From NCBI RefSeq assembly GCF_000002865.3, contig NW_001865069.1, positions 75,555 through 139,554 on the forward strand: a DNA stretch of 64,000 nucleotides, written 5' to 3'. Shown one piece after another: positions 35,658 through 47,386 of this stretch. This stretch comes from Monosiga brevicollis MX1. Lineage: Eukaryota; Opisthokonta; Choanoflagellata; Craspedida; Salpingoecidae. The stretch's first letter is position 1. Each line of letters starts with the position of its first letter. The notes beneath the pieces are model-generated. The model saw only the letters and a list, made by a program, of their open reading frames with translations. It was not told where the DNA came from and made no database searches. Both the position numbers and the translations under genes were made by a program.

Positions 35658-36974
35658 ATGGGCCGTGCGCTGCTGGGGCTGGCCCAGCTGCTCGTGCTGG
35701 CGCTGGGCAGCGGGGCCCTCGGGGCCGTGATCAACGTGGAGACGGCCGGGGTAAAGGCCGATGACATGAGTTTGGATCAATGCATTGCCAACACGGCCGT
35801 GCTGAATCAGACGCTGGCGGCCCTGCAGCCATATGACGTACTCTACTTTCCCAACAGCACGTTCTGCTTCATGGGCGGCATCTACGCGCGTGAACTCAAG
35901 CACAACGTGATCAAGATTGACGGCACCATGTTCTTCAGCGACAACCAAAAGGTCTGGCCCCGTGACCCTTCGGGCCAAGTGCACGAGTGCATCCTGATGG
36001 ACAATCTGCACAACGTCACCTTCACCAGCTCCCACCAAGGCCTCATCAACGGCAACGGCGAGGCTTGGTGGGGCGCCGTCAAGTACCTGGAGATTGGCGA
36101 GAACCGCCCGCGTCTCCTGCACATTACCAACTCGTCCACGCTCCTCTTCCAGTACCTCTTCTTCAAAAACTCGCCCTACTGGAACGTCCTGCTCGACGAC
36201 GTGGCCGACGTCGAGATCCATGACTGCCGCGTGGATGCCCGCCGCGACAACGCCGACTTCCACGATCTCTACGACATGACCGCCTTCAACACGGACGGCT
36301 TTGACGTGGCCGGCAAGAACATTTACATCCACGATGTGGACATTTGGAACGACGATGACTGCATCGCCGTCAAGGAGCAGACGGGCGCCTCCCACCAGTC
36401 CACCTGCAGCGAGAACATGCTCTTTGAGCGCATCAACGCCTCGGGCGTCGGCCTGACCATCGGCTCGATCGGCGCCAGCGACGCGCACACCTGCGTGCGC
36501 AACATCACCTTTCGCGACTCGGTCATGTATGACACCTTCAAGGGCATCTACTTGAAGTCCCGCCCCTCCGATAATAACGGCGGCTCGGGCGAGATTCGCG
36601 ACGTGCTATACCACAACATTTCCATCTACCGTCCCACGCAGTGGCCCATTTGGATCGGCCCCCAGCAGGCGGGCTACGCTGATGCCTGCTCCCTGCTTTG
36701 GCCCGAGGACCCCTTGAGCAAGTGCTTTGTCCCCGCCAACATGGACTGGAGCAACATTACCCTTCGCGATATTTACGTTGAGGATGCCAAAATGTCTCCG
36801 GGCGTCATTCTGGGCAATGAGACCAATCCCATGACCAACATTGTCTTTGACAACGTGGTCTTTAAAAACCCGGGCTCAAAGCCCTGGGGCCCCGATTACT
36901 ACAAGTGTAGCGCCGTCAACAACGGCACCGCCACGGGCAAGACTTGGCCCGTACCCCCTTGCTTTAGCTCCTAA
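35658..36974 (+). CDS. Secreted glycoside hydrolase family 28 (polygalacturonase-like) protein
   Basis: A single exon of 438 residues. Residues 1-23 form a signal peptide (RALLGLAQLLVLALGSGALG). The rest is a right-handed beta-helix with the GH28 landmarks: FNTDGFD near residue 215, IWNDDDCIAVK near 235, GVGLTIGSIG near 270, and GIYLKSRP near 302. GH28 enzymes cut pectin-type galacturonans by acid catalysis with three Asp. The Asp of NTD and the DDC pair are kept. The His of the usual G-H-G motif is replaced (GVGLTIGS), and the R-I-K motif reads YLK, so the substrate or activity may differ. Many N-x-S/T sites fit secretion. Intronless in an intron-rich region, so lateral transfer is plausible. 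ATG at 35658 gives the cleanest signal peptide. Confidence 0.9.
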   Translation: MGRALLGLAQLLVLALGSGALGAVINVETAGVKADDMSLDQCIANTAVLNQTLAALQPYDVLYFPNSTFCFMGGIYARELKHNVIKIDGTMFFSDNQKVWPRDPSGQVHECILMDNLHNVTFTSSHQGLINGNGEAWWGAVKYLEIGENRPRLLHITNSSTLLFQYLFFKNSPYWNVLLDDVADVEIHDCRVDARRDNADFHDLYDMTAFNTDGFDVAGKNIYIHDVDIWNDDDCIAVKEQTGASHQSTCSENMLFERINASGVGLTIGSIGASDAHTCVRNITFRDSVMYDTFKGIYLKSRPSDNNGGSGEIRDVLYHNISIYRPTQWPIWIGPQQAGYADACSLLWPEDPLSKCFVPANMDWSNITLRDIYVEDAKMSPGVILGNETNPMTNIVFDNVVFKNPGSKPWGPDYYKCSAVNNGTATGKTWPVPPCFSS

Positions 36975-37490
36975 GACCCCGCCGCGCAGCAAAAACCCTG
37001 CCGCAGCGATGACGCGCTCCTCGAGTTTGATGAGCCTTGTGATTGGAAACTGAAATCGAATACCCTCTACCTTGCCTGGTCCATGACATCAGATCCCCTC
37101 AAACGTGCAGTTATTCAGCTCAACTGGACACGTACACGTGTCGACACTCATCCACAGCACCACACATGCGCACACATGCACACCGTCACATGAAACGATG
37201 AATCAACGATACATATACAGCTACAACCGAGGTCAAAGCTGTCAAACCAGCTTGGACAATCTCAAATGCAGGTGGGGAATAATGCAACAAGACAAAAACA
37301 GTATCAAAGGCCATGCCAAGCGATGCTGAATCGTGCTTGGGCCGTGACGCGTGCCCGCGGGGCAACTTCGTCCTTTCTGAAGACTACGTCACGGCACCCA
37401 AAGTAGACGCACGTGCTGGGGCACATCTCTGGCTTGAAAAGTCGCAGAACGTGCGTCGCCTCCAAATTGTTGTTGTGGCACCTGGTCTCT
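36975..37490. other. Intergenic between convergent genes
   Basis: Two 3' flanks with CA-rich patches near 37155-37190. No gene seen. Confidence 0.5.
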
Positions 37491-39933
<2,443 letters not shown>

Positions 39934-40000
39934 GGCGCTGGTGGTCAACGAATCTCGCTTTCCCCGTCCCTGCCCCAACTGCCGCGCTCCCTCTTATTCG

Positions 40001-40009
40001 ACAACAACA

Positions 40010-40047
<38 letters not shown>

Positions 40048-40048
40048 C
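40001..40048. repeat. (ACA)n/(CGA)n triplet repeat
   Basis: ACA units pass into about 12 GAC units, about 70 bases upstream of the RIOK2 ATG. Confidence 0.9.
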
Positions 40049-40426
40049 AACGAGCTCAACGAGAAAGCCCACACACACACACGCGCGCTTTTGCAGTTAA
40101 ACACGTGTTACGCCTCCTTACGCCTCTCTCTCTCTCTCTCTCTCTCTCTCAGCGCGATGCGGAAGAATGAATTTTGTTACACTTTATAAGATGTCGCATC
40201 GAGTTAAGTCTCCGTGCAGACTGGTGAGTCTCGAGGCAGACAAGAGACCAACACATGCTTGAAACAGCAGCAATGTAACGTTGGCAGCCTCCCCGACCCA
40301 CAACTGGCAAGTGGCAGCGGCGAAGATAGGCATGGATGTACATGTAGTAGTGTACACCATGAGTTTTTGCTCCCATAATAAGCTCTAACCGATACCCATA
40401 CACGTTGAGACAGGTCTGCAGTCTGC

Positions 40427-40640
40427 CATCTCTCTCATCTCTCTCTCTCAGTCTCTCTCTCATCTCTCTCATCTCTCTCATCTCTCTCATCTCTCTCATC
40501 TCTCTCATCTCTCTCGTCTTCTAGTCTTCTTCTCTCATATTGGTCTGATTTCCCTCTTACATGATCTCTCTCTGATTCCTCTCTCTGAAAACTGATCTCT
40601 CTCTCTCATCATCTCCCTCTCATCATCTCTCTCTCACACA
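40427..40640. repeat. Imperfect ATCTCTCTC minisatellite
   Basis: At about 40490-40520 the unit CATCTCTCT repeats cleanly every nine to ten bases; on each side the array decays into CT-rich variants. Confidence 0.85.
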
Positions 40641-41169
40641 CCTCTCGTTCTTCGTTCATTCGTTCAGTTTCTTACGCTGTTGTGAGTAGTGTGTGTGTGT
40701 GTGAGCTGTCACTGGCGACTGCCTGGACCGGAGACGTGTGTGAGATATGGCAGCCACTGGCGGCTAAAATGGAAATGCATTTCGCTTGTTTGACAACTTT
40801 ACGGGGGAGACATGGTCGTCAGAAAGGGGTCGGACCGGCATTTGCAACTCGGGTATTCCATGACTGACTGGCACAAGAGATGCCTATGCCTGGGCTGCTG
40901 CGGTGCTGTCAAAGCTTGCAACGCTTGCCCTCATCCATCACCCTCTCGGCTGACTGCCTGGCTTTTGCTCGCTCTTAGGCCTTTCTTGCCGCACCCAAGG
41001 AGCTTGTCTCTTGGTTGATTGCAGTGCTTTGGACATCGTGGTCTTTGCTCTTTGCTGCTTCTCCTCCTTTCCTTTTCCTTCTTCTTCCTACTTCCGCCGT
41101 CGACTCTACCACCGTCACCAGACCAGCACCCTGACGCCCAGCCGGTCTCGGCTCGCTCGCGGTCAATCC

Positions 41170-44039
41170 ATGCCGACCTTTACCCGCCTCGCGTTGGCAC
41201 TCCTGGTGCTGGCCACAACATGCTGTGCCCAGAACCTCTCCAACTTCTACCCCATCGACGATGAGTTTTCCGTGCGTTCTGGCCTCATCACCCCCATCCT
41301 CTTTTTGCCCTGCCCTCGGTCTCATGTTCCCCTTTGCCCATCGCCCATAGAACGTGGAAGGGATTTGGACCGTCAAGGCCGGCCAACCCACAACGCTCCG
41401 CGTCTTTGGCGCCAACCTGAATGATAACACGGTTGTTACCCTCACCACATCCACAGAGGTACCACGCTGCTCCATGTGCTATAGCCATGCTCCGCCGTCC
41501 GTCTCTGCTTGTCGTCGTCCCACCTGTCACGCCTCAACATGACGCACCCGCGTCATTCGTGCTTCCTTCGTCTCTGCCATTCAGAATTGCAATCTCCGTG
41601 ATGTCGAGGCCACCGTTGTCAGCACCAATGCCGCTGGCACAGAGCGTACGCTGCCACCCTGGCCCGCCCCTTTCTCCGTCCCACTTGCTTGTTCGTGTCT
41701 CTGATCTCGCGCCCCCTTCCTCCCTTTTCGCAGAGTACATTTCGGTCCAGATTGATGAGGTCATCGAGGCGTTGTACTTCTGCTTCGACGATACCCTTCA
41801 GGTCTGATATGGACATGAAAGGCGCTCCTCTTCCCCTCTTGATACCTCACATAATGAGCTGTCATCTCACCTCTTCCCTCTTCTCTAGGGCACCGATCCT
41901 GCTGTGACCATTGCGAGTGAACCCGCGCCATCCGGCGGCGAACTGATCCCTCTCTGGCTCAACGTCCTCCTCATCCTGGTTCTCCTCTGCCTCTCTGGCC
42001 TTTTCTCCGGCCTCAACCTTGGCCTCATGTCCCTGGATCCCCAGGAATTGGCCATCGTCGCCGAGTCTGGCGAGGAACATGAACGCCGCTACGCCAAAAC
42101 CATCCTGCCCTTGCGTCGACGAGGCAACCTCTTGCTCTGCACCATCCTCCTCGGCAACGTCCTCGTCAACTCCACCCTCACCATTCTGATGGACTCAATT
42201 GCGGGCGGAGTGGGTGCTGTGCTTGGCTCAACCGCGGCCATTGTCATTTTTGGTGAAATCACCCCGCAGTCCATCTGCAGTCGCCATGGCTTGGCTGTTG
42301 GCGCCAAAACCATCTGGCTCACCAAATTCTTCATGGTCCTCACTTTTGTCATCTCCTACCCCATCAGCGCCGTGCTTGATTACGTCCTCGGCGAGGTTCG
42401 CTGCTCGCTTCAACCGATGCTTGGGCGCTTTGAGCACATGTTTGCCAACCCGGTTCATGGTCTTGCCGTTTTCGCTCACAACATGCCACGCTCTCCTCCC
42501 GCAGGAAGCCGGCGCTGTCTATCAGCGCAAGCAACTGCTTCAGCTCTTGCGCATGCAGGACCCATACAATGACTTGGAGCGCGATGAGGTGAGCATCCAC
42601 GCACTCCCGCTTTCCCCGATCTCTCTTTCTCCCCCTTTTTTTTTCTCCTTGGAATTCTTGTACAGTGCCCAAATCAGCGCCGAAACCTCATCCTGCCGCT
42701 CGATGCCGATAGGTGGACATTATCACGGGCGCCCTGACCTTCAAGGAAAAGACGGCCAGTATGGTAGGTCATTGATAGGCCAAGAAACGTCAGCCCAAGC
42801 TCTTTGACCACAAACTTATGTCACTCATACTGCCTCAAATAACCTACTCCCTCACAGGTCATGACCAAGTTTGGGGATGTGTTCATGCTACCTCTCAATT
42901 CGATTCTGGACTTTAAGACTGTGTCCAAGGTCATGGAATCCGGGCACAGGTGCGATCGTTTGAACCGTGTTTATTGGTTTTGTGCTGTGCTCTTGGCCCG
43001 CTTGTCACTCACTCAATTTCCCGTCGCTCGGTGCAGCCGCATTCCTGTGTATCAAGGCAAACGCGACAATGTCGTCGGCCTGCTGCACGTGAAGGATCTG
43101 GCTTTCATCGACCCCGATGACCGCACGCCATTGGAGAGCGTCATCAAGTATTACAATCACAGCATCGTTGAAGTCTACTCGCACACCCATCTTGACAAGC
43201 TTTTGGATATTTTCAAGCAAGGTCGCACCCACATGGTCCTGGTCGTGCACATTGACACGGATAGCGACACGGATCCCGTCAAGGAGGTGGTGGGCATTGC
43301 TACCCTTGAGGATGTGATTGAAGAAATCATTCAAGCTGAGATTATCGACGAGACGGATCGCTTCGGTATGAAACAAACGCCTGCTGTTTCAAACTCGAGC
43401 TGCTCGAATCTTGTCATTGCATATTCATGTCGGTTCGCCGTGTAGTCGACAACGTCACCAAAACCACGGTGGAACGCGAAACCTCTGACGCCAAGGAGCC
43501 TCCCAAGGCCTTTGCGCTCGAGCACGATGAACTGCACCTTTCGGAACAGGTTTGTCGGCCTCACGCTCAGAATCCTCCCATCAGTGCATAAAATGCACCT
43601 CGTTCTCGATCTGTCCTGCCTGGCTTTTCGCGCCCAACCTCCGTTAAAACGTCGTGCTGCCCCATTTGTCGTTAGATGTCGCTGGCTGCATATACCTTCC
43701 TCTCGACCGTTGTGGATGAATTTGCCTCCAATCACCTGCTCCCGAATGGTCAGAGACCCTGCGCTGTCTGCTGCCCGCTGCTTTTCCCTCACTACATGTG
43801 CCCTAACCCTAAAGGTCTCAACAACTCGTCCATTCTTGCTTGCAGTGTTGCGCAAGTTGATCTCCCACCCTGCTTGCTTGCGCGAGATCAATCGGGCTCC
43901 GAGCGACAGCAGCTCGGACGCACCTGAGGACGTCTACTTGTATCATCGTGGCCAGCCTACAGGCGTCTTTACCATGGTTCTCGAGGGCCGTGTCAAGGTG
44001 CGCTTTCGTTTCCTCTATGTATGGTTTGTTTGTTTGTTT

Positions 44040-44072
<33 letters not shown>

Positions 44073-44809
44073 TTTTTTTTTTTTTGTTTTTTTTTTTTTT
44101 TTCCCTTCCTTCTTCTTCTTCTTCTTTCTTCCTCCATACAGTTTAAAGAGATAGTAACCAAGACCTCACGATGGGTTTGGCTGCGGCAACATTGTGCATC
44201 CCAGGTTACTGTGGGCCGTGACAATTTTGTTTTCGAGGCGGGTCCTTTCAACACCATTGCGACTGGCTGTTTGAGCAATCCCAACTGGGAGCCAGACTTT
44301 GATGCTGTCGTCAATAGTGACCATGTCCTACTCTTGCAAATTCCGCGAAGCCTCTACGTGGAGGCTGTCAGCACCAGCCGTCGCATCGTGATGCAGGTAC
44401 GCAGTTTTTTTTTTTTTTTTTGGTTTGTTTGTTTTCTCCTTCACAACCACCGTGACAGTGCGTCCTCATTCTGAATTCAATGCTTGGCTTTTTTCAAACA
44501 CGCCCTGCTTCCCCTTCCCCCGTCTTACAGGGCTACGGCTCGTCATCCCCTCGCTTGGGTGCGACTCCGCGCGGCCTGGCCGCCGAGAGTGCTCTTGACC
44601 GCGGCTCGCGTGCACCTTCTCCAACCACAACGGATGTGACAGTGAATATTAGTGACGTGGACAGCGTGGCTCCTCCGCCAATGCAACCGCGGGCCAGCGG
44701 CTACGAGCTGGGGTCTGACAATCGTCCCCTGATTGATCAAGACGAGGCTGAGGCCGAAGAGCGCAATGCCGGAACCGGTGGGGATGACGGCCATTCCTCC
44801 GTCGTGTAG
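41170..44809 (+). CDS. CNNM-type (cyclin M) metal transporter
   Basis: A multi-exon gene from ATG 41170 to TAG 44807. Domains in order: signal peptide ([17 protein letters not shown]), an extracellular beta-rich region, then the DUF21/CNNM transmembrane domain ([69 protein letters not shown]). Next come a CBS pair ([61 protein letters not shown]) and a cyclic-nucleotide-binding-like domain ([32 protein letters not shown]). This is the full animal CNNM layout, tied to Mg2+ efflux and homeostasis at the plasma membrane. The tail is Ser- and acid-rich. The GEITPQS motif is the family hallmark. A poly-T run lies in one intron (44041-44101). Confidence 0.92.
44041..44101. repeat. Poly-T tract in a CNNM intron
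   Basis: About 60 bases of nearly pure T just before a CTT-rich stretch and the 3' splice site. Confidence 0.9.
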
Positions 44810-45203
44810 GCTCAGAGAGCCCATTAGGCAGTAGGCATTGAGTCTGCCGATGCCGCTGAGTCATTTTCGCTTGGCGGCGCGAGCCAACGTTTTACGCGCC
44901 CAAGGGCAACACATTGAATTGAACCTCTTAGAGTTTCATCTCACCCTTCACTGTCCACTGTTTGGTTTTGGGTCAACCACCTCCACGTGTTTTCACAACC
45001 GATTGGATCTCATCTTAACTTCAACTGTGCGGGGTTCAACCGAGAAAAAAGCGAGTCTGTCCTAGTCCTTATCTTATGCTTCATGATGAGGCTGGGTCGG
45101 AAACAGGGGTGTCTAAGCGCCCTACTTGTGACATCAGCCGAATCATCGTCTGCATTTTTTGGCTCTTCGTGCCCAGCGAGCTATCCCAATGCACGGCATC
45201 AGG
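44810..45203. other. Intergenic between convergent genes
   Basis: No gene or repeat recognised. Contains the 3' flanks of both neighbours. Confidence 0.45.
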
Positions 45204-46974
45204 TCAGCAACCACTGCAAAGGGCTAGTGGCCAAGCTGCACGGGGTGCACACAACGCACCGGAGCTCGGTGGCCGCCTCCTGGCCCATCTGCTCAAGCTG
45301 TTGGCACACATGGTGCAGGTACTCCATGGCCGGCGTGGGCAGCCCCTATTCAGCAAATTCATTCCGCGGGTCAATGTCGAAACATACGGGCTTGGTAACT
45401 GCCTTGGCAAGTTTAGAACCCCCTCTTCAACGTACTTGGCGGGCAGCATAAAGCTCAGCTTCGAGGGCCGCCGCTCGAGATTCAGCGTCAACAGCGCGTT
45501 GCTATCAGGGGAAAGAAGAATATAGCATAAATGGGAGGTGGATGCCATTTGAAGCGATCAAGCCAAGCCACAAACCACACTGGCAGCCAAATTGCTTTCC
45601 GCAGCGGAGGCAAACTGTTGCATGGCCTGTAGCTCTTCGGCATCTCTAGCAAAGCCAGGGGTCATCGCAGAAGGTCAAACGTCATGGGCCTGTTTGCCTT
45701 TGATCAAAATCTTCAAAGTCGCTCGGAGCGAAATGTGCAAGCGCTCTTACTTTTTTTCCTTGCGTCGCAAGCGAGCCTCGGCGGCGTCGGCACGCTCCTT
45801 CTGTGCCTGCGCCTCGGTCTGCAGCTGTTTGATCTTGGCACGCAAGTCTGTGATGACGGTTCGTGATTTGTCTTTAACCTGCACAAGCTCTGCCGAGCGC
45901 TCCGCCACCTATGTTCACAAGACCAGACTCGTTACATCAGAGCCAGCGGAGGGGATGCTTGGGCTATCCAGGCGCTATAGGGTCTCCACATACCTCACGC
46001 TCGAGGCCGGCAATCTTCTCGCGGACGCGCGACGCAACGCCTGATGAGGACGACCGTCGCTTGGGTGCCTTTGCTTCTGCAGGAGAGGCAGCGTCCACAT
46101 CTGGCAGAGTGGTCGGAACGGCTGCAGATGGAGGTGGACTCTCGGCAAAGCTATCGTTGTCGTCGTCGTCACTGATATCCTCTTTGAAGGTCGCTTGCGG
46201 TTTTGAGTTCTTGGGCAAGACCGGTGCTGAGCTCTGATCATGATTCACAGAGCCAGATGAGTTTGACACAATGCGAGTCTTTATCAAAATCCAAGAGCAC
46301 ACGTCAGGGGGAAGACGGAAAGGCTGCGCGGGGCCTACCGATGTGCTTGATGAGCCTTGCGACGAGGGGGTGGCTGATGCTGAGGACTTGGCGCGAGTCG
46401 TCGCCACTGTCGGACTGGGTGTCGGGGCGATCGCTGAGCTTGTGGTGACGGTCGCAGACTTTTGAACAAAGGCAGTAAAGGAAAATGGATTCTCAGTTGC
46501 CTCCGTCTTTTTTTGCCCCGACTGCTGCCCATTTGCCGGGACACCATGGCGCGCAGTGCTCAATCCAGGAATGCTTGTCTCGTCGTCGGATTCAGAGTCC
46601 TCAAATAGCAGCTTCTTGCTCTGAGGTTTTGTCTGCGCGCTGGTCTTAGTGGGCTGCAAAGTTGGTTTGCCCGGAGCTTGCGTGGCCAAACTTGCTTCCC
46701 CACTTCCCGGGTTTGAGTCCTCGAGCCCTGCAAACTTGCGGAATGAGAACGGATTCTCATCTGCTCGCACCACCTCGACACCTGCCGAGTAGACCATGCA
46801 TGGGATCAGAGGAAGGGATCCAGGAGGCTAGATGTGAGCGTCATGTCGTGATGAAAAAAAACAAAAAAAAAAACGGTGCGATCCGCACCGGGTACAGCTG
46901 CGCAAGTCACTCTACTTGCGCCGACACGAACCTTCAGGCTCATCGTCCTCCAGCTCATCCAGTAGATCCGCCAT
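45204..46974 (-). CDS. Coiled-coil protein with two NPFSF motifs, possibly ENTR1 (SDCCAG3)-like
   Basis: First exon ends MADLLDELEDDEPEG (ATG at 46974, donor GTTCGT). It splices in phase to an exon starting GVEVVRADENPFSFRKFAG. A second copy, ENPFSFTAFVQKS, lies about 90 residues on. Long Ser/Thr/Pro-rich stretches follow, then an acidic ISDDDDNDS patch and a C-terminal coiled coil in several exons (VASRVREKIAGLERE, VKDKSRTVITDLRAKIKQLQTEAQ, AEELQAMQQFASAAESNLAA, AVDAESRAAALEAELYA, MEYLHHVCQQLEQMGQEAATEL). Vertebrate ENTR1 also combines NPFSF near the N-terminus with a C-terminal coiled coil and works in endosome-to-membrane and ciliary traffic, so the match is suggestive only. The last splice and the stop at 45204 are weak. 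Confidence 0.6.
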
Positions 46975-47331
46975 CGCACCGGTTCCCCAATTGGCCGCCT
47001 ACCGGGCTTTCGTACTTGCCCTCTCGTAGCAGCGGATCTCTCAAAACCGCCAACACGTTTCCCCTTCCCACAGTCCTACACCCACCACCACCGCACTCCA
47101 CCGCCGCCTCCACTGCACTCCACTGCCACAAACACAGAGTGAGAGCGCTGCGCGCGCTGAGAGAGAGAGACAGAGACAGAGAGAGACGTAAGTGATAGTG
47201 TGTCAATGGTTCGACTTTGGTTCACCACATCGCTTGATACCTGACTTTTTTTTTTCACCACATGTAGTAATTTAACATCCGTATGTACATAAATGTTCAA
47301 ATACTCTCAAACTCATTCTCTCAAACTCATT

Positions 47332-47385
<54 letters not shown>
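46975..47385. other. Divergent promoter region with CA repeat
   Basis: Short spacer between the starts of two divergent genes. It holds a GA-rich run at about 47158-47190 and a long CA run ending next to the calnexin ATG. Confidence 0.5.
47334..47384. repeat. (CA)n microsatellite, about 25 units, touching the calnexin start
   Basis: Pure CA; only one base separates it from the calnexin ATG at 47386. Confidence 0.95.

Positions 47386-47386
<1 letters not shown>

Larger units (their letters stand above)
39934..41169. other. Divergent intergenic region rich in simple repeats
   Basis: Holds a (GAC)n run, short CA and CT tracts (about 40070-40150) and a longer ATCTCTCTC-type array. It separates the starts of the RIOK2 and CNNM genes. 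No gene seen. Confidence 0.5.

Noticed and set aside
35562-36488. Minus-strand 308-aa open frame over the GH28 gene
   Set aside because: Shadow frame of a single-exon gene with biased codons.
43800-43813. CCCTAACCCTAAA resembling a telomere repeat
   Set aside because: Only two units inside a spliced intron of the CNNM gene; chance occurrence.
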